Of a stretch of DNA of 64,000 bases, positions 20,281 through 29,114 are shown piece by piece. Under the pieces are notes generated by a model. That model worked only from the letters and a program-made list of their open reading frames with translations. It was not told the origin of the DNA and did no database searches. The position numbers were made by a program, and so were the translations under genes. The DNA is from Bacillus sp. ZZV12-4809 (lineage in GTDB: Bacteria > Bacillota > Bacilli > Bacillales > Cytobacillaceae): assembly GCF_009849585.1 (NCBI RefSeq), contig NZ_VCRN01000005.1, positions 124,001-188,000 on the forward strand, given 5' to 3'. Each line of letters begins with the position of its first letter. Within the stretch, counting starts at the first letter, position 1.

Positions 20281-22074
20281 TTAAGACTTAGTATTTCCAT
20301 TTTGTTCCTCAAGCCTCTGCTTTAACTCTTCAGCTACATTCGCGGGTATACCTATTTTTCTAAACTCCTCAATTGACGCCTCTTTCATTTTCTTTACAGA
20401 TCCAAAGGCCTTCAGCAGCTGTTTTTTTCGCTTTTCGCCTATGCCTGGAATTTCATCCAAAATAGACTGAAAGGCGCTTTTTCCGCGAAGCTGGCGATGA
20501 AAAGTAATCGCAAAGCGATGCACTTCATCCTGAATTCTCTGCAGCAGGTAAAATTCCTGGCTGTTCCTTGCGAGCGGAATAATTTGTAAAGGGTTACCAT
20601 ATAAAAGCTGTGAAGTTCGGTGCTTCTCATCCTTCACCAGGCCTGAAATCGGAATATCCAGACCAAGCTCATTTTCTAGAACATCCCGTACGGCTTCAAC
20701 ATGCCCCTTTCCTCCATCAATTAAGATTAAGTCCGGAAGCGGCAGTTCTTCTTTCAGCACCCGTGTATATCTGCGCCGGACTACTTCTCTCATGGATTCA
20801 TAATCATCAGGACCTTTGACGGACTTTATTTTATATTTACGGTACTCTCTTTTCTCCGGTTTCCCATCAATAAAGACAATCATGGCTGAAACAGGGTCTG
20901 TTCCCTGTATATTTGAATTATCAAATGCTTCAATCCGGTGAGGAGTATAAATTCCAAGCTGTTCCCCCAGATTTTCCACAGCTTTAATAGTCCGTTCTTC
21001 ATCACGCTCTATTAATGAGAACTTCTCCTGAAGAGCAATTTTTGCATTCTTATATGCAAGCTTCACCAGGTCTTTTTTTTGCCCGCGCTGGGGCTTTAGT
21101 ACTTTTACGTCTAGAAGCTGCTCTGCCATGACTGAATCAACAGAATCGGGTGCCAATATTTCACGTGGTTTAAAGTGATTCGCTTTAGTATAAAACTGGC
21201 CGAGGAACGTTAAAATTTCTTCTTCCGGCTCATTATAAATCGGGAACATAGATACATCCCGTTCGATGAGCTTGCCCTGTCTGATGAAGAAGACCTGTAC
21301 ACACATCCACCCTTTATCAACCGCATATCCAAATACATCCCGGTCGGTAAAATCCGTCATTGTCATTTTTTGCTTTTCCATCGTTGCATCTATATGGGCA
21401 ATTTTATCCCTGAATTCAGTTGCTCTTTCAAAGTCAAGTTCTTCAGCCGCAGCTGTCATTTTTGCAGTAAGGTCTTTTTTAATCTCTTTGTATCCGCCAT
21501 TTAAAAATTTCGCAATTTCATCTGTCATTAGCTTATATTGATCCTCACTTACTTCCTTTATACACGGTGCAAGACATTGGCCTAAGTGATAATAAAGGCA
21601 AACTCTGTCCGGAAGAGTTGAACATTTGCGGAGGGGATAAATACGGTCAAGCAGCTTTTTTGTTTCATTGGCAGCCTGCACATTGGGATAAGGGCCGAAA
21701 TACTTTCCCCTGTCCTTTTTTACTTTTCTGGTTGTAATCAGACGGGGATGGCGCTCTGCCGTCAATTTAATAAAAGGGTAGCTTTTATCGTCCTTCAGCA
21801 TTACATTATATTTGGGATCATATTTCTTAATCAGATTCATCTCAAGTATTAGTGCTTCCATGTCTGAAGAAGTGACAATGTACTCAAAGTCTACAATCTC
21901 ATTAACAAGTCTCAGTGTTTTACCGTCATGTGAGCCTGTAAAATAGGATCTGACCCGGTTTTTGAGGATTTTAGCTTTCCCCACATAGATAATGGTTCCC
22001 TGCCTGTCCTTCATTAAATAGCAGCCTGGCTGAGCAGTAAGCAGCATCAGCTTATTTTTTATCGTTTCATTCAT
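20281..22074 (-). CDS. uvrC: Excinuclease ABC subunit C
   Basis: Makes both incisions in nucleotide excision repair with UvrB. The 597 residues carry the GIY-YIG nuclease (PGCYLMKD...[18 protein letters not shown], residues 16-45), a UvrB-interacting UVR motif (~203-238), the RNase H-like 5' nuclease domain with [18 protein letters not shown] (~378-395) and a C-terminal tandem helix-hairpin-helix ([17 protein letters not shown], ~542-558). ATG has GGGGAGGTGG upstream. It sits between trxA and lysC as in B. subtilis. Confidence 0.97.
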   Translation of the reverse strand: MNETIKNKLMLLTAQPGCYLMKDRQGTIIYVGKAKILKNRVRSYFTGSHDGKTLRLVNEIVDFEYIVTSSDMEALILEMNLIKKYDPKYNVMLKDDKSYPFIKLTAERHPRLITTRKVKKDRGKYFGPYPNVQAANETKKLLDRIYPLRKCSTLPDRVCLYYHLGQCLAPCIKEVSEDQYKLMTDEIAKFLNGGYKEIKKDLTAKMTAAAEELDFERATEFRDKIAHIDATMEKQKMTMTDFTDRDVFGYAVDKGWMCVQVFFIRQGKLIERDVSMFPIYNEPEEEILTFLGQFYTKANHFKPREILAPDSVDSVMAEQLLDVKVLKPQRGQKKDLVKLAYKNAKIALQEKFSLIERDEERTIKAVENLGEQLGIYTPHRIEAFDNSNIQGTDPVSAMIVFIDGKPEKREYRKYKIKSVKGPDDYESMREVVRRRYTRVLKEELPLPDLILIDGGKGHVEAVRDVLENELGLDIPISGLVKDEKHRTSQLLYGNPLQIIPLARNSQEFYLLQRIQDEVHRFAITFHRQLRGKSAFQSILDEIPGIGEKRKKQLLKAFGSVKKMKEASIEEFRKIGIPANVAEELKQRLEEQNGNTKS

Positions 22075-22329
22075 GGCTCTCCACCTCCCCGGATTAAAAA
22101 TTTCTATTACAAGCCTTTTAGCAAGGTTTTTTTATATAATTTGTGGTTTTCCAATTATCAATGTTGTCAGTTGCAAAAACAGCCTTGGGCAAAGATTAAA
22201 TTTACCTTATTAAAAAACTTCGTCACAACTTGATTTACAAGCTGGCCATGAAGATTAGTTTGCATAGAAAGGCTGCATACTTATTATATCAGCTCGGGGA
22301 CCTGCAGCATAACAGCTAAGCACACATGA

Positions 22330-22372
22330 TAAAAAAATCCCGATGTCCGCATGGGACACCGGGATTTTCTTT
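22330..22372 (-). terminator. Terminator of trxA
   Basis: Minus strand AAAATCCCGGTGTCC-CATGC-GGACATCGGGATTTT TTTT, 6 bp past the trxA stop. The 303-bp gap 22075-22377 otherwise holds no gene; around 22112-22140 it shows only a faint resemblance to the left arm of the dispersed repeat. Confidence 0.9.
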
Positions 22373-22377
22373 ATAGA

Positions 22378-22692
22378 TTAAGCATGCTTTGAAAGTAATT
22401 CAGCAAGAGCTTCTTTGGGCTGGAATCCAACCGCTTTATCAACCACTTCACCGTCTTTAAAAACGATTAGAGTTGGGATGCTCATTACGCCAAACTTGCC
22501 GGCTGTTTCCTGATTTTCGTCGACATCGAGTTTTACAATTTTCACTTTATCGCCCATTTCAGAATCAAGTTCTTCTAATACAGGAGCGATCATTTTACAA
22601 GGGCCGCACCAAGGAGCCCAGAAATCTGCCAATACTAATCCCGAACCAGTTTCGGCAGTGAAGTTTTGGTCAGTTGCGTGTGTAATAGCCAT
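22378..22692 (-). CDS. trxA: Thioredoxin
   Basis: Small disulfide reductase of the cytosol. The 104-residue protein has the active site WAPWCGPCK (residues 25-33), the cis-proline in MSIPTLIVF (~71-79) and the usual terminal helix. ATG is preceded by AGGAGG 8 nt away. TATACT near 22735 with TTCGCA 18 bp upstream is a possible promoter. Length and motifs are standard. Confidence 0.98.
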   Translation of the reverse strand: MAITHATDQNFTAETGSGLVLADFWAPWCGPCKMIAPVLEELDSEMGDKVKIVKLDVDENQETAGKFGVMSIPTLIVFKDGEVVDKAVGFQPKEALAELLSKHA

Positions 22693-22832
22693 TTGATATG
22701 CCTCCTAAAATTTAACTCAAATACTAACGACAGTATATCATCGTTTATACTATGTTGCGAATAATCTGCTCGATCGTAATTTACCCTGTTTAATGGAGAT
22801 TATTCTCTTTCTTTCAGCATGACATTATGTAT

Positions 22833-22857
22833 AATGGGCGGCCAATTGCCGCCCATT
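22833..22857. terminator. Hairpin after etfA
   Basis: AATGGGCGGC-CAATT-GCCGCCCATT, a 10-bp GC-rich stem 13 bp after the etfA stop. There is no clear U run, so termination efficiency is uncertain. Confidence 0.6.
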
Positions 22858-22869
22858 GGTTCAACTATC

Positions 22870-23847
22870 TTATGCGTTTACTTTTAGCTTTTTGAACTCT
22901 TCTGTCAGCATCGGAACAACCTCGAACAGGTCTCCGACAATACCGTAATCAGCTACTTTAAAAATATTGGCTTCCGGATCCTTGTTAATGGCTACGATTA
23001 CTTTGGAATTGGACATCCCTGCTAAATGCTGAATAGCTCCAGAGATACCGCATGCAATATACAGATCTGGTGTTACCACCTTACCTGTCTGTCCAATTTG
23101 CAATGAATAGTCGCAATAATCTGCATCGCAGGCACCGCGTGAAGCCCCTACAGCTCCGTTTAAAACAGCAGCAAGCTCTTTTAATGGCTCAAAACCTTCC
23201 TCACTCTTAACACCGCGGCCGCCAGCAATAATAACCTTAGCTTCAGATAAATCAACACCTTCACTCGCTTTGCGGACAACTTCCTTAATGATTGTGCGAA
23301 GATCTTTGATTTCAGCAGCAACAGAAGCAACATCTCCTGATCTTGATTCATCCTTTTCCAAAGGAGCTATATTATTTGGACGAATGGTTGCAAACAGAAG
23401 GCCATCTGTCACAATTTTCTTCTCAAATGCTTTGCCTGAATAAATCGGGCGTGTAAAGACCAGGTTGCCTCCTGCTTCTTCAAGGCTTGTTACGTCAGAG
23501 ATTAAACCAGACTCAAGCTTGGCAGCAATTTTAGGAGCAAGGTCTTTTCCCAATGCTGTATGTCCAAAAATCAGGCCATCCGGACTCTCGGAATCAATCA
23601 CAGCCATTATCGCCTGTGAAAAACCATCTGGAGTATACTGCTTCAGCTTCTCATCTTCAACTGTTACAACACGGTCAGCACCATAGTGGATCATTTCATT
23701 AGCTAAAGCGCTTACAGAGTCACCAATTAAAACACCTACAACTTCTCCGCCTTCTGATGCAGTCTTTCCGGCTGCAACAGCTTCGAAGGATACATTACGC
23801 AATGAACCGTCACGGACTTCACCTAACACTAATACTTTTCTAGCCAT
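22870..23847 (-). CDS. etfA: Electron transfer flavoprotein alpha subunit
   Basis: Accepts electrons from acyl-CoA dehydrogenases together with EtfB. The 325 residues have the N-terminal ETF domain and a C-terminal FAD-binding domain containing GGRGVKSEEGF (~212-222), GASRGACDADY (~237-247) and the signature YIACGISGAIQHLAGM (~270-285). It follows etfB by 41 bp with a GGGGG ribosome binding site and ends the etfBA unit. Confidence 0.97.
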   Translation of the reverse strand: MARKVLVLGEVRDGSLRNVSFEAVAAGKTASEGGEVVGVLIGDSVSALANEMIHYGADRVVTVEDEKLKQYTPDGFSQAIMAVIDSESPDGLIFGHTALGKDLAPKIAAKLESGLISDVTSLEEAGGNLVFTRPIYSGKAFEKKIVTDGLLFATIRPNNIAPLEKDESRSGDVASVAAEIKDLRTIIKEVVRKASEGVDLSEAKVIIAGGRGVKSEEGFEPLKELAAVLNGAVGASRGACDADYCDYSLQIGQTGKVVTPDLYIACGISGAIQHLAGMSNSKVIVAINKDPEANIFKVADYGIVGDLFEVVPMLTEEFKKLKVNA

Positions 23848-23888
23848 ATGTTTTACCCCCTGCGTTATTATTAATCAGTTATTGATGA

Positions 23889-24662
23889 TCAGACAACTTT
23901 AGCTTCAGTATGAAGAAGCTTCACCAGTTCCTTAACTTGATCTTCCAATTCGCCTTCAAGAACTTTTCCCGCTTCTTTTTTAGGCGGCAAATAGATTTCA
24001 ATTGTCTTTGTCTTAGCTTCAACATCGTCCTCTTCAAGATCAAGATCGTCAAGCTCAAGCTCATCAAGAGGTTTCTTTTTCGCCTTCATAATTCCCGGCA
24101 AGGATGGATAGCGAGGCTCATTCAGACCCTGCTGGGCAGTGACCAATAATGGAAGAGATGTCTCAATTACTTCTGAATCCCCTTCAACATCACGCACTAC
24201 TGTGGCAGAACTGCCATTAATATCAAGCTTAGTAATCGTTGTTACATAGGAAATGCCCAAAATCTCTGCTACACGCGGTCCAACCTGTCCAGATCCACCA
24301 TCAATTGCTACATTTCCAGCAATGATTAAGTCAGCATCTTTGTCCTTCAAGTATTCGGATAAGATTTTTGCCGTCGTGAACTGATCCCCATTTTCAATAT
24401 CATCTTCTGTATTTATTAAAACTGCTTTATCTGCACCCATCGCAAGAGCGGTACGGAGCTGCTTTTCAGCTTCTTCTGTTCCCACAGAAACAACTGTTAC
24501 TTCTCCGCCATTCGCATCACGAACCTGGATTGCTTCTTCAATTGCATATTCATCATATGGATTAATGATAAACTCAGCGCCATCTTCATTGATTTTGCCG
24601 CCGGAGATTGTAATTTTTTCTTCAGTATCAAATGTTCTCTTCATTAATACGTAGATGTTCAT
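23889..24662 (-). CDS. etfB: Electron transfer flavoprotein beta subunit
   Basis: AMP-binding partner of EtfA. The 257-residue protein has the ETF beta fold with the segments MKRTFDTEEKITI (7-19), SVGTEEAEKQLRTALAMGADKAV (~60-82) and the signature NEPRYPSLPGIMKAKKKP (~181-198), whose PSLPGIMKAKKK is typical. It has its own promoter and a catabolite-responsive element, separate from fadB upstream. Confidence 0.97.
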   Translation of the reverse strand: MNIYVLMKRTFDTEEKITISGGKINEDGAEFIINPYDEYAIEEAIQVRDANGGEVTVVSVGTEEAEKQLRTALAMGADKAVLINTEDDIENGDQFTTAKILSEYLKDKDADLIIAGNVAIDGGSGQVGPRVAEILGISYVTTITKLDINGSSATVVRDVEGDSEVIETSLPLLVTAQQGLNEPRYPSLPGIMKAKKKPLDELELDDLDLEEDDVEAKTKTIEIYLPPKKEAGKVLEGELEDQVKELVKLLHTEAKVV

Positions 24663-24846
24663 GATTTCCCTCCTAGTAATTAGGCAGTGTCAGAAAACAA
24701 AGCCATTAATTAAAACATTTCTTCACTTCAAAAGATTAAAAAAATTTAAAGCGTACAGAAAGGCTGATCTGCCTGGAACTGCCCGCTTATTTTAGAATTG
24801 AGCGGGCGCTCGCTCACAGACCATAACAAAACTTGTGAAAAATTAA

Positions 24847-24861
24847 ATAAAACGCTTACAT
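24847..24861 (-). promoter_or_regulatory. Catabolite-responsive element (CcpA site) at etfB
   Basis: ATGTAAGCGTTTTAT on the minus strand matches the cre pattern WTGNAANCGNWNNCW at all fixed positions except the last C. It overlaps the predicted transcription start, 4 bp downstream of the -10, where CcpA binding would repress. Confidence 0.65.
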
Positions 24862-24865
24862 ATCT

Positions 24866-24894
24866 ATTATAATAGATTATTAGGATGAATGTAA
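24866..24894 (-). promoter_or_regulatory. Promoter of etfBA
   Basis: Minus strand: -35 TTACAT (24889-24894), 17-bp spacer, -10 TATAAT (24866-24871). It lies just after the fadB stop; the leader to etfB is about 195 nt and includes a GAGCGGGC-GCTC partial hairpin near 24798-24812. Confidence 0.7.
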
Positions 24895-24919
24895 TCTTTC
24901 AGCTCAAATCTTTTAAGCA

Positions 24920-25693
24920 CTATTTTCCGGCAAAGTTTGGCTCCCGCTTATTAATAAACGCTGATATACCTTCCTTCCCATCTTCAGATACGAATACTTC
25001 TCCGAATAATTCCGCTTCTTTTTTTACACCCTCGTAGAATTGTCCCGTTTTTCCATAGTTTAATAGCTCAATGGCTGCCTTAATGGAGCCAGGGCTTTTC
25101 TTGGCAATTTTCTTTGCCAAGTTATAGGCATTTTCCAAAAGCTGCTCTTCAGGATAAGAATGGTTAGCCAAGCCGTATTGCACTGCTTCCAGCCCGGTAA
25201 TTGGGTCACTTGTGAAAAGCATTTCCGCTGCACGGGCTGCACCTACATAGCGGGGAAGCCGCTGAGTTCCCGCAAATCCGGGAATCAATCCAAGCTGAAG
25301 CTCCGGCAGACCGAGCTTTGCGTTATCAGCTACAAGTCGGAAATGACAGCCCATTGCAAGCTCCAGGCCGCCGCCAAGCGCCGCACCATGAATGGCTGCA
25401 ATAATTGGCTTAGGGAACTTTTCCATTCGCTCAAAAAGATTCTGTCCATAGGTCGCTAAGCTTGAGAAATCCTCTCCGCTTTCAATAGTTGTAAATTCTT
25501 TTATATCAGCACCTGCTGAAAAGAATCTGCCTTCTCCGTGAATTAGGATAACTCTGACATCATTATTATCTTTAACTTCGTCCAGGACAGCTGAAAGCTC
25601 TTTTAATACACCTGATGAAAGAGCATTCGCAGGCGGACGTTCAATTGTAATCGTTGCTATAAAGTCATTATGGGACCATTTCAGGTATTCCAT
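24920..25693 (-). CDS. fadB: Enoyl-CoA hydratase/isomerase
   Basis: Hydrates trans-2-enoyl-CoA in beta-oxidation. The 257-residue crotonase-fold protein has the oxyanion-hole segments FSAGADIKEF (~58-67) and IHGAALGGGLELAMGCHFRL (~99-118) and the catalytic glutamate region LPELQLGLIPGFAGTQRLPR (~128-147). It lies 37 bp after fadR and is probably cotranscribed with it. Homologous to the B. subtilis gene of the lcfA-fadR-fadB-etfB-etfA cluster. Confidence 0.93.
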   Translation of the reverse strand: MEYLKWSHNDFIATITIERPPANALSSGVLKELSAVLDEVKDNNDVRVILIHGEGRFFSAGADIKEFTTIESGEDFSSLATYGQNLFERMEKFPKPIIAAIHGAALGGGLELAMGCHFRLVADNAKLGLPELQLGLIPGFAGTQRLPRYVGAARAAEMLFTSDPITGLEAVQYGLANHSYPEEQLLENAYNLAKKIAKKSPGSIKAAIELLNYGKTGQFYEGVKKEAELFGEVFVSEDGKEGISAFINKREPNFAGK

Positions 25694-25730
25694 CCTATCC
25701 CTCCTACCATTTTATTAGCACTTTATCATT

Positions 25731-26315
25731 TCAAGGCCTTCCGCACCCGCTGATTAAAAGTTTATGAACAGGCTCTGCCAATGCAGTAAGATCATATTTC
25801 TGCTCGTTCATTACCCATGTGGTCACTGTTTCGTCCATTGTGCCAAAAATCATCTGGCGCGCCAGCCTGATGTCCAGGTCAGCTGGAAACTCACCGCTCT
25901 TCCTGCCGTCATCAAGAATCCTTTCCACTAAAGTGAGGTAACCTTTGAGCACTTCATTGATCTTATGGCGAAGGTCTTTATTGGACTGCCTCAATTCGAG
26001 CTGGGTTACAATTGCCAGGTGCCTGTCTTCCGAGAGCATTCTAAAGTGCGATTCTACCATCATTAATAGTTTCTCTGCAGCTTTCTCTTTTCCTGCAATT
26101 TTTTCTTCAATTTTCTCAACAAAGTAGCCCATTTTATCCTGAAAGAGGGATATTAATATATCTTCTTTGTTTTTAAAATATAAGTAGATGGTGCCATCTG
26201 CGACACCAGCCTGTTTGGCGATTTTTGATACCTGAGCCTGGTGATAGCCATTTTCTGCGATCACGACTACAGCTGCATCAATAATCTGCCGGTATTTAGG
26301 CTTTGTTTTTTTCAT
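25731..26315 (-). CDS. fadR: TetR-family fatty-acid degradation repressor FadR
   Basis: Represses beta-oxidation genes and is released by long-chain acyl-CoA. The 194-residue protein has the TetR HTH at ~10-55 (ADGTIYLYFKNKEDILISLF is the conserved end of it) and an all-helical ligand domain. I take ATG 26313-26315, which gives the same length as B. subtilis FadR and has GGAGGGAG 5-12 nt upstream; an upstream in-frame ATG would add 11 residues across that ribosome binding site. It carries its own promoter and a FadR box, so it is autoregulated. Confidence 0.93.
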   Translation of the reverse strand: MKKTKPKYRQIIDAAVVVIAENGYHQAQVSKIAKQAGVADGTIYLYFKNKEDILISLFQDKMGYFVEKIEEKIAGKEKAAEKLLMMVESHFRMLSEDRHLAIVTQLELRQSNKDLRHKINEVLKGYLTLVERILDDGRKSGEFPADLDIRLARQMIFGTMDETVTTWVMNEQKYDLTALAEPVHKLLISGCGRP

Positions 26316-26436
26316 GTGGCTCCCTCCTTTCAGAAAAAACGGGGGCATTAATTTTTAAAGAGCCGCAGGGGGAAAAAATTATTTACCTGCAGCAGGGATT
26401 AGCCAATTCACTTGATTTATTTTTGGACCACTAATA

Positions 26437-26456
26437 ATGAATGAATCATCATTCAT
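26437..26456. promoter_or_regulatory. FadR operator upstream of fadR
   Basis: ATGAATGAATCATCATTCAT, a near-perfect palindrome that matches the FadR box TGAATGAMTANTCATTCA with one mismatch in the centre. It lies at about +1 to +20 of the fadR transcript. Confidence 0.85.
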
Positions 26457-26462
26457 ATTTTT

Positions 26463-26491
26463 ATAATAGTAGGACAATTCATTTGTGTCAA
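26463..26491 (-). promoter_or_regulatory. Promoter of fadR-fadB
   Basis: Minus strand: -35 TTGACA (26486-26491), 17-bp spacer, -10 TATTAT (26463-26468). Confidence 0.8.
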
Positions 26492-26555
26492 GAAATTCCC
26501 TGTAAATATATTTTATTATTGCATTTCCTTTATCCCTGGACAAGCCTATTGCATC

Positions 26556-26587
26556 AAAAATAAAGAGCCGATTGAAAATCGGTCCCT
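26556..26587 (-). terminator. Terminator of lcfA
   Basis: Minus strand AGGGACCGATT-TTC-AATCGGCTCTTT followed by ATTTTT, 5 bp past the lcfA stop. It separates lcfA from fadR transcriptionally. Confidence 0.75.
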
Positions 26588-26591
26588 GAAG

Positions 26592-28295
26592 TTAAGCCCG
26601 CTTTTCCTCTTCTTCTTTAAATTTCTTTTTTTCTTCATCAACTAATGCCCTTCTCAGTATTTTTCCAACCGCTGTCTTAGGAAGCTCTTCACGGAATTCA
26701 TATAGCCTTGGAACTTTATAGGCTGCCAGATGTTTTCTCGCAAATTGATCAAGTTCTTCTTCTGTTGCCTCTTTTCCCTCCTTCAGCACAATATAAGCCT
26801 TGACTGTTTCTCCTCGATACGGGTCGGGTATTCCGGCGGCAACCACTTCCTGTACAGCTGGATGCTCATATAGTACTTCTTCTATTTCACGGGGGTAAAT
26901 ATTAAATCCTCCTGCAATAATCATATCTTTCTTCCTGTCCACCACATAGAAATACCCATTTTCATCCATATAGCCCAGATCACCGGTGAGCAGCCAGCCA
27001 CCCTTTAAAGTTTGCTCCGTTTCTTCAGGGCGTTTCCAATATCCTTTCATTACCTGAGGCCCTTTAACTGCAATTTCGCCAACTTCTCCTGCCGGAAGTT
27101 CTTCTCCTGTCTCCAGTGAAAAAATAGCTGCATCTGTATCAGGCCAGGGCACGCCTATACTACCTTTGACGCGGGGGCGATCCCATAAGAAATTTGCATG
27201 AGTCACAGGTGATGATTCAGTCAAACCGTAACCCTCGACAAGTTTGCCTCCTGTTATTTCCTCAAATTTCTGCTGGACTTCAACTGGCAGCGCGGCAGAC
27301 CCGCTAATGCAGGAGTCTATAGAGGATAGATTATATTTTTTTATATCCGGATGGTTCAATAAGCCGATGTAAATCGTAGGCGCTCCGGGAAATAAGGTCG
27401 GCCTTTGTTTATGAATGGTTTTCAAGGTTGTTTCGGGATCAAACTTCGGGAGAAGGACCATTTTATGCGCATCCATTACTGATAAAATCATGACTGTTGT
27501 CATTCCATATACATGAAAGAATGGCAGTATGCCAAGCACTACCTCCTCGCCGCGCCTGCACTTATAAAGCCAGGCCTTGCACATTGCTGTATTGGATACC
27601 AGGTTGCTGTGCGATAGCATGACACCCTTCGGAAAACCGGTAGTGCCGCCCGTATACTGCAATAACGCCAAGTCTTCTTCAAAATCGAAGTCATGGATTT
27701 TAAGAGGCTCAGCAGGGCTTTTTAGTATTTCTGTCAATAAATGATTATGACCATCATGTTTTACATTTACAACAATGCCATACTGTTTTTTCTGGATAAA
27801 AGGATATATAAGATTTTTAGGGAATGGAAGGGCATCTTTGATTGCCGTTACAATAATATGCTTCAATTCTGTCTGCGGCATCACTTTGGTCACTCTGGGA
27901 AATAAGATATCCATTGTAATGATCGCTTTTGCTTCTGAATCCTTCATTTGATATTCCAATTCCCGTTCCATGTATAGCGGATTTGTCTGGACAACGATCC
28001 CGCCAGCCATCAGAATTCCATAATAGCTGATAACAGACTGCGGCGTATTCGGGAGCATAATCGCCACTCGGTCTCCCTTTTCAATTCCCAGACTCTGCAG
28101 ATATGCAGCAAGCTTCAGGGAAGATTCATATATATATTTATATGTGAATTCCTTTCCCATAAAATGAATGGCTGTTTTCTCCGGAAATTCTTCTGCAGCA
28201 TTCTTTAAATAATCCTGTACCGGCTGTTTTGGATATGACAAGGTTGAGGGGATTTCTGCCGGGTATTGCTTAAGCCATGGTTTTGCTTCTGCCAT
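26592..28295 (-). CDS. lcfA: Long-chain-fatty-acid--CoA ligase
   Basis: Activates fatty acids to acyl-CoA for beta-oxidation. The 567-residue AMP-forming ligase has the P-loop-like YTGGTTGFPKG (~208-218), the adenylation motif VEGYGLTESSPVTHAN (~351-366), the hinge TGDLGYMDENGYFYVVDRKK and the C-terminal lysine region LPKTAVGKILRR (~540-551). ATG 28293-28295 is preceded by GGAGGGA; a farther upstream in-frame ATG adds 17 residues without support. Its promoter and operator differ from those of fadR. Confidence 0.95.
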   Translation of the reverse strand: MAEAKPWLKQYPAEIPSTLSYPKQPVQDYLKNAAEEFPEKTAIHFMGKEFTYKYIYESSLKLAAYLQSLGIEKGDRVAIMLPNTPQSVISYYGILMAGGIVVQTNPLYMERELEYQMKDSEAKAIITMDILFPRVTKVMPQTELKHIIVTAIKDALPFPKNLIYPFIQKKQYGIVVNVKHDGHNHLLTEILKSPAEPLKIHDFDFEEDLALLQYTGGTTGFPKGVMLSHSNLVSNTAMCKAWLYKCRRGEEVVLGILPFFHVYGMTTVMILSVMDAHKMVLLPKFDPETTLKTIHKQRPTLFPGAPTIYIGLLNHPDIKKYNLSSIDSCISGSAALPVEVQQKFEEITGGKLVEGYGLTESSPVTHANFLWDRPRVKGSIGVPWPDTDAAIFSLETGEELPAGEVGEIAVKGPQVMKGYWKRPEETEQTLKGGWLLTGDLGYMDENGYFYVVDRKKDMIIAGGFNIYPREIEEVLYEHPAVQEVVAAGIPDPYRGETVKAYIVLKEGKEATEEELDQFARKHLAAYKVPRLYEFREELPKTAVGKILRRALVDEEKKKFKEEEEKRA

Positions 28296-28351
28296 TTTGT
28301 CCCTCCTTTGTTTCAAGCCCATTTGAAAAACTATGAGCAGCCTCAAAATTT

Positions 28352-28365
28352 TTAGAACATTCTAA
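28352..28365. promoter_or_regulatory. Palindrome in the lcfA operator region
   Basis: TTAGAA-TG-TTCTAA on the minus strand, about 6 to 19 bp downstream of the predicted lcfA transcription start. It is not a FadR box. The regulator is unknown. Confidence 0.5.
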
Positions 28366-28377
28366 CTGTTCGACCTT

Positions 28378-28406
28378 ATTATAATATAATGCTGGTTCTA
28401 TGACAA
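28378..28406 (-). promoter_or_regulatory. Promoter of lcfA
   Basis: Minus strand: -35 TTGTCA (28401-28406), 17-bp spacer, -10 TATAAT (28378-28383). Confidence 0.8.
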
Positions 28407-28487
28407 TTAGAATAAGACCTTACACTTAGGCAGATTTTTTTCGAGGGTTGTCCAGTCTATTTTGTATAATACAGCACAGGATAAAAA

Positions 28488-28521
28488 TAAAAAAAATCGC
28501 CATTTGAATTGGCGATTTTCT
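28488..28521 (-). terminator. Terminator after the yshE small-ORF unit
   Basis: Minus strand AAATCGCCA-ATTCAAA-TGGCGATTT followed by TTTTTATTTTT. It lies 24 bp beyond the 27-codon ORF, which is therefore inside the yshE transcript. Confidence 0.9.
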
Positions 28522-28544
28522 TATTTCCCTATTTTACAAAAATG

Positions 28545-28628
28545 TTATGCAATAAAGAATATATAAATGGCCCCTATAAGAAGAAACACTCCGCTAAGAA
28601 CCAGCAGAACCTTTGCTAACTTTTCCAA
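28545..28628 (-). CDS. Small single-span membrane protein, 27 aa
   Basis: Not recognised by name. TTG at 28626-28628 is preceded 8 nt away by AGGAGAG and opens a 27-codon frame ending in TAA. The peptide has a short charged N-terminus (MEKLAKV) and then one continuous hydrophobic helix (LLVLSGVFLLIGAIYIFFIA), the composition of bacterial small membrane proteins. It starts 15 bp after the yshE stop and is followed by a strong terminator. No alternative ATG exists in frame. Too short for statistics alone, so confidence is moderate. Confidence 0.55.
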   Translation of the reverse strand: MEKLAKVLLVLSGVFLLIGAIYIFFIA

Positions 28629-28642
28629 TGTTAATTCTCTCC

Positions 28643-29050
28643 TTATATTAAACCTGCACCAATGACATAAGACAAACCGATTGACAGCACCATGGAAATA
28701 AAGCCGACAGCTTTGTTATTATTCTCAATTTCTTCGTCAATTTTAAACTTTGGTGTTAAAAATTCAAATATGAAATAGCCGATTAACAAAAGAAAGAAGC
28801 CAAATACTCCCCAGGTAATCATTGTCAGCAAGGTATCATTATGCATGATGGAGTGCCTGAAGATATTAGCAATCCCAAAAATTTTCCCGCCGGTCGCCAT
28901 CGCTACAGCAACATTGCCGTTTTTTATTTCTTCCCAATTGCGATACTTGGTGACCAGTTCAAAGACTGCTAAAAAAACAATCATACATAAAATGACAACA
29001 CTGTAATAGGCAGCTGTTTGGATAAACTCATTTTCCCAAAATTCTCTCAT
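28643..29050 (-). CDS. yshE: DUF350 family membrane protein (YshE)
   Basis: A 135-residue integral membrane protein with four hydrophobic segments (about 10-30, 48-68, 78-100 and 112-134). It matches the DUF350 pattern, two repeats of a two-helix unit, with conserved VAMATGGKIFGIANIF (~48-63). Function is unknown. It lies between mutS2 and lcfA as in B. subtilis. GGGGAG stands 8 nt before its ATG. Confidence 0.85.
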   Translation of the reverse strand: MREFWENEFIQTAAYYSVVILCMIVFLAVFELVTKYRNWEEIKNGNVAVAMATGGKIFGIANIFRHSIMHNDTLLTMITWGVFGFFLLLIGYFIFEFLTPKFKIDEEIENNNKAVGFISMVLSIGLSYVIGAGLI

Positions 29051-29114
29051 TTAGACTCTCCCCGCCGTTATTAGAATCCCCTCCCCCTCAGAGTAGACCT
29101 AGGGGAAGGGAAGC

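Noticed and set aside
22110..22200. Possible sixth copy of the dispersed palindromic repeat downstream of trxA (uvrC side)
   Set aside because: Only a faint left-arm resemblance (AGCCTTTTAGCAAGG...) and no matching right arm; not enough to call.
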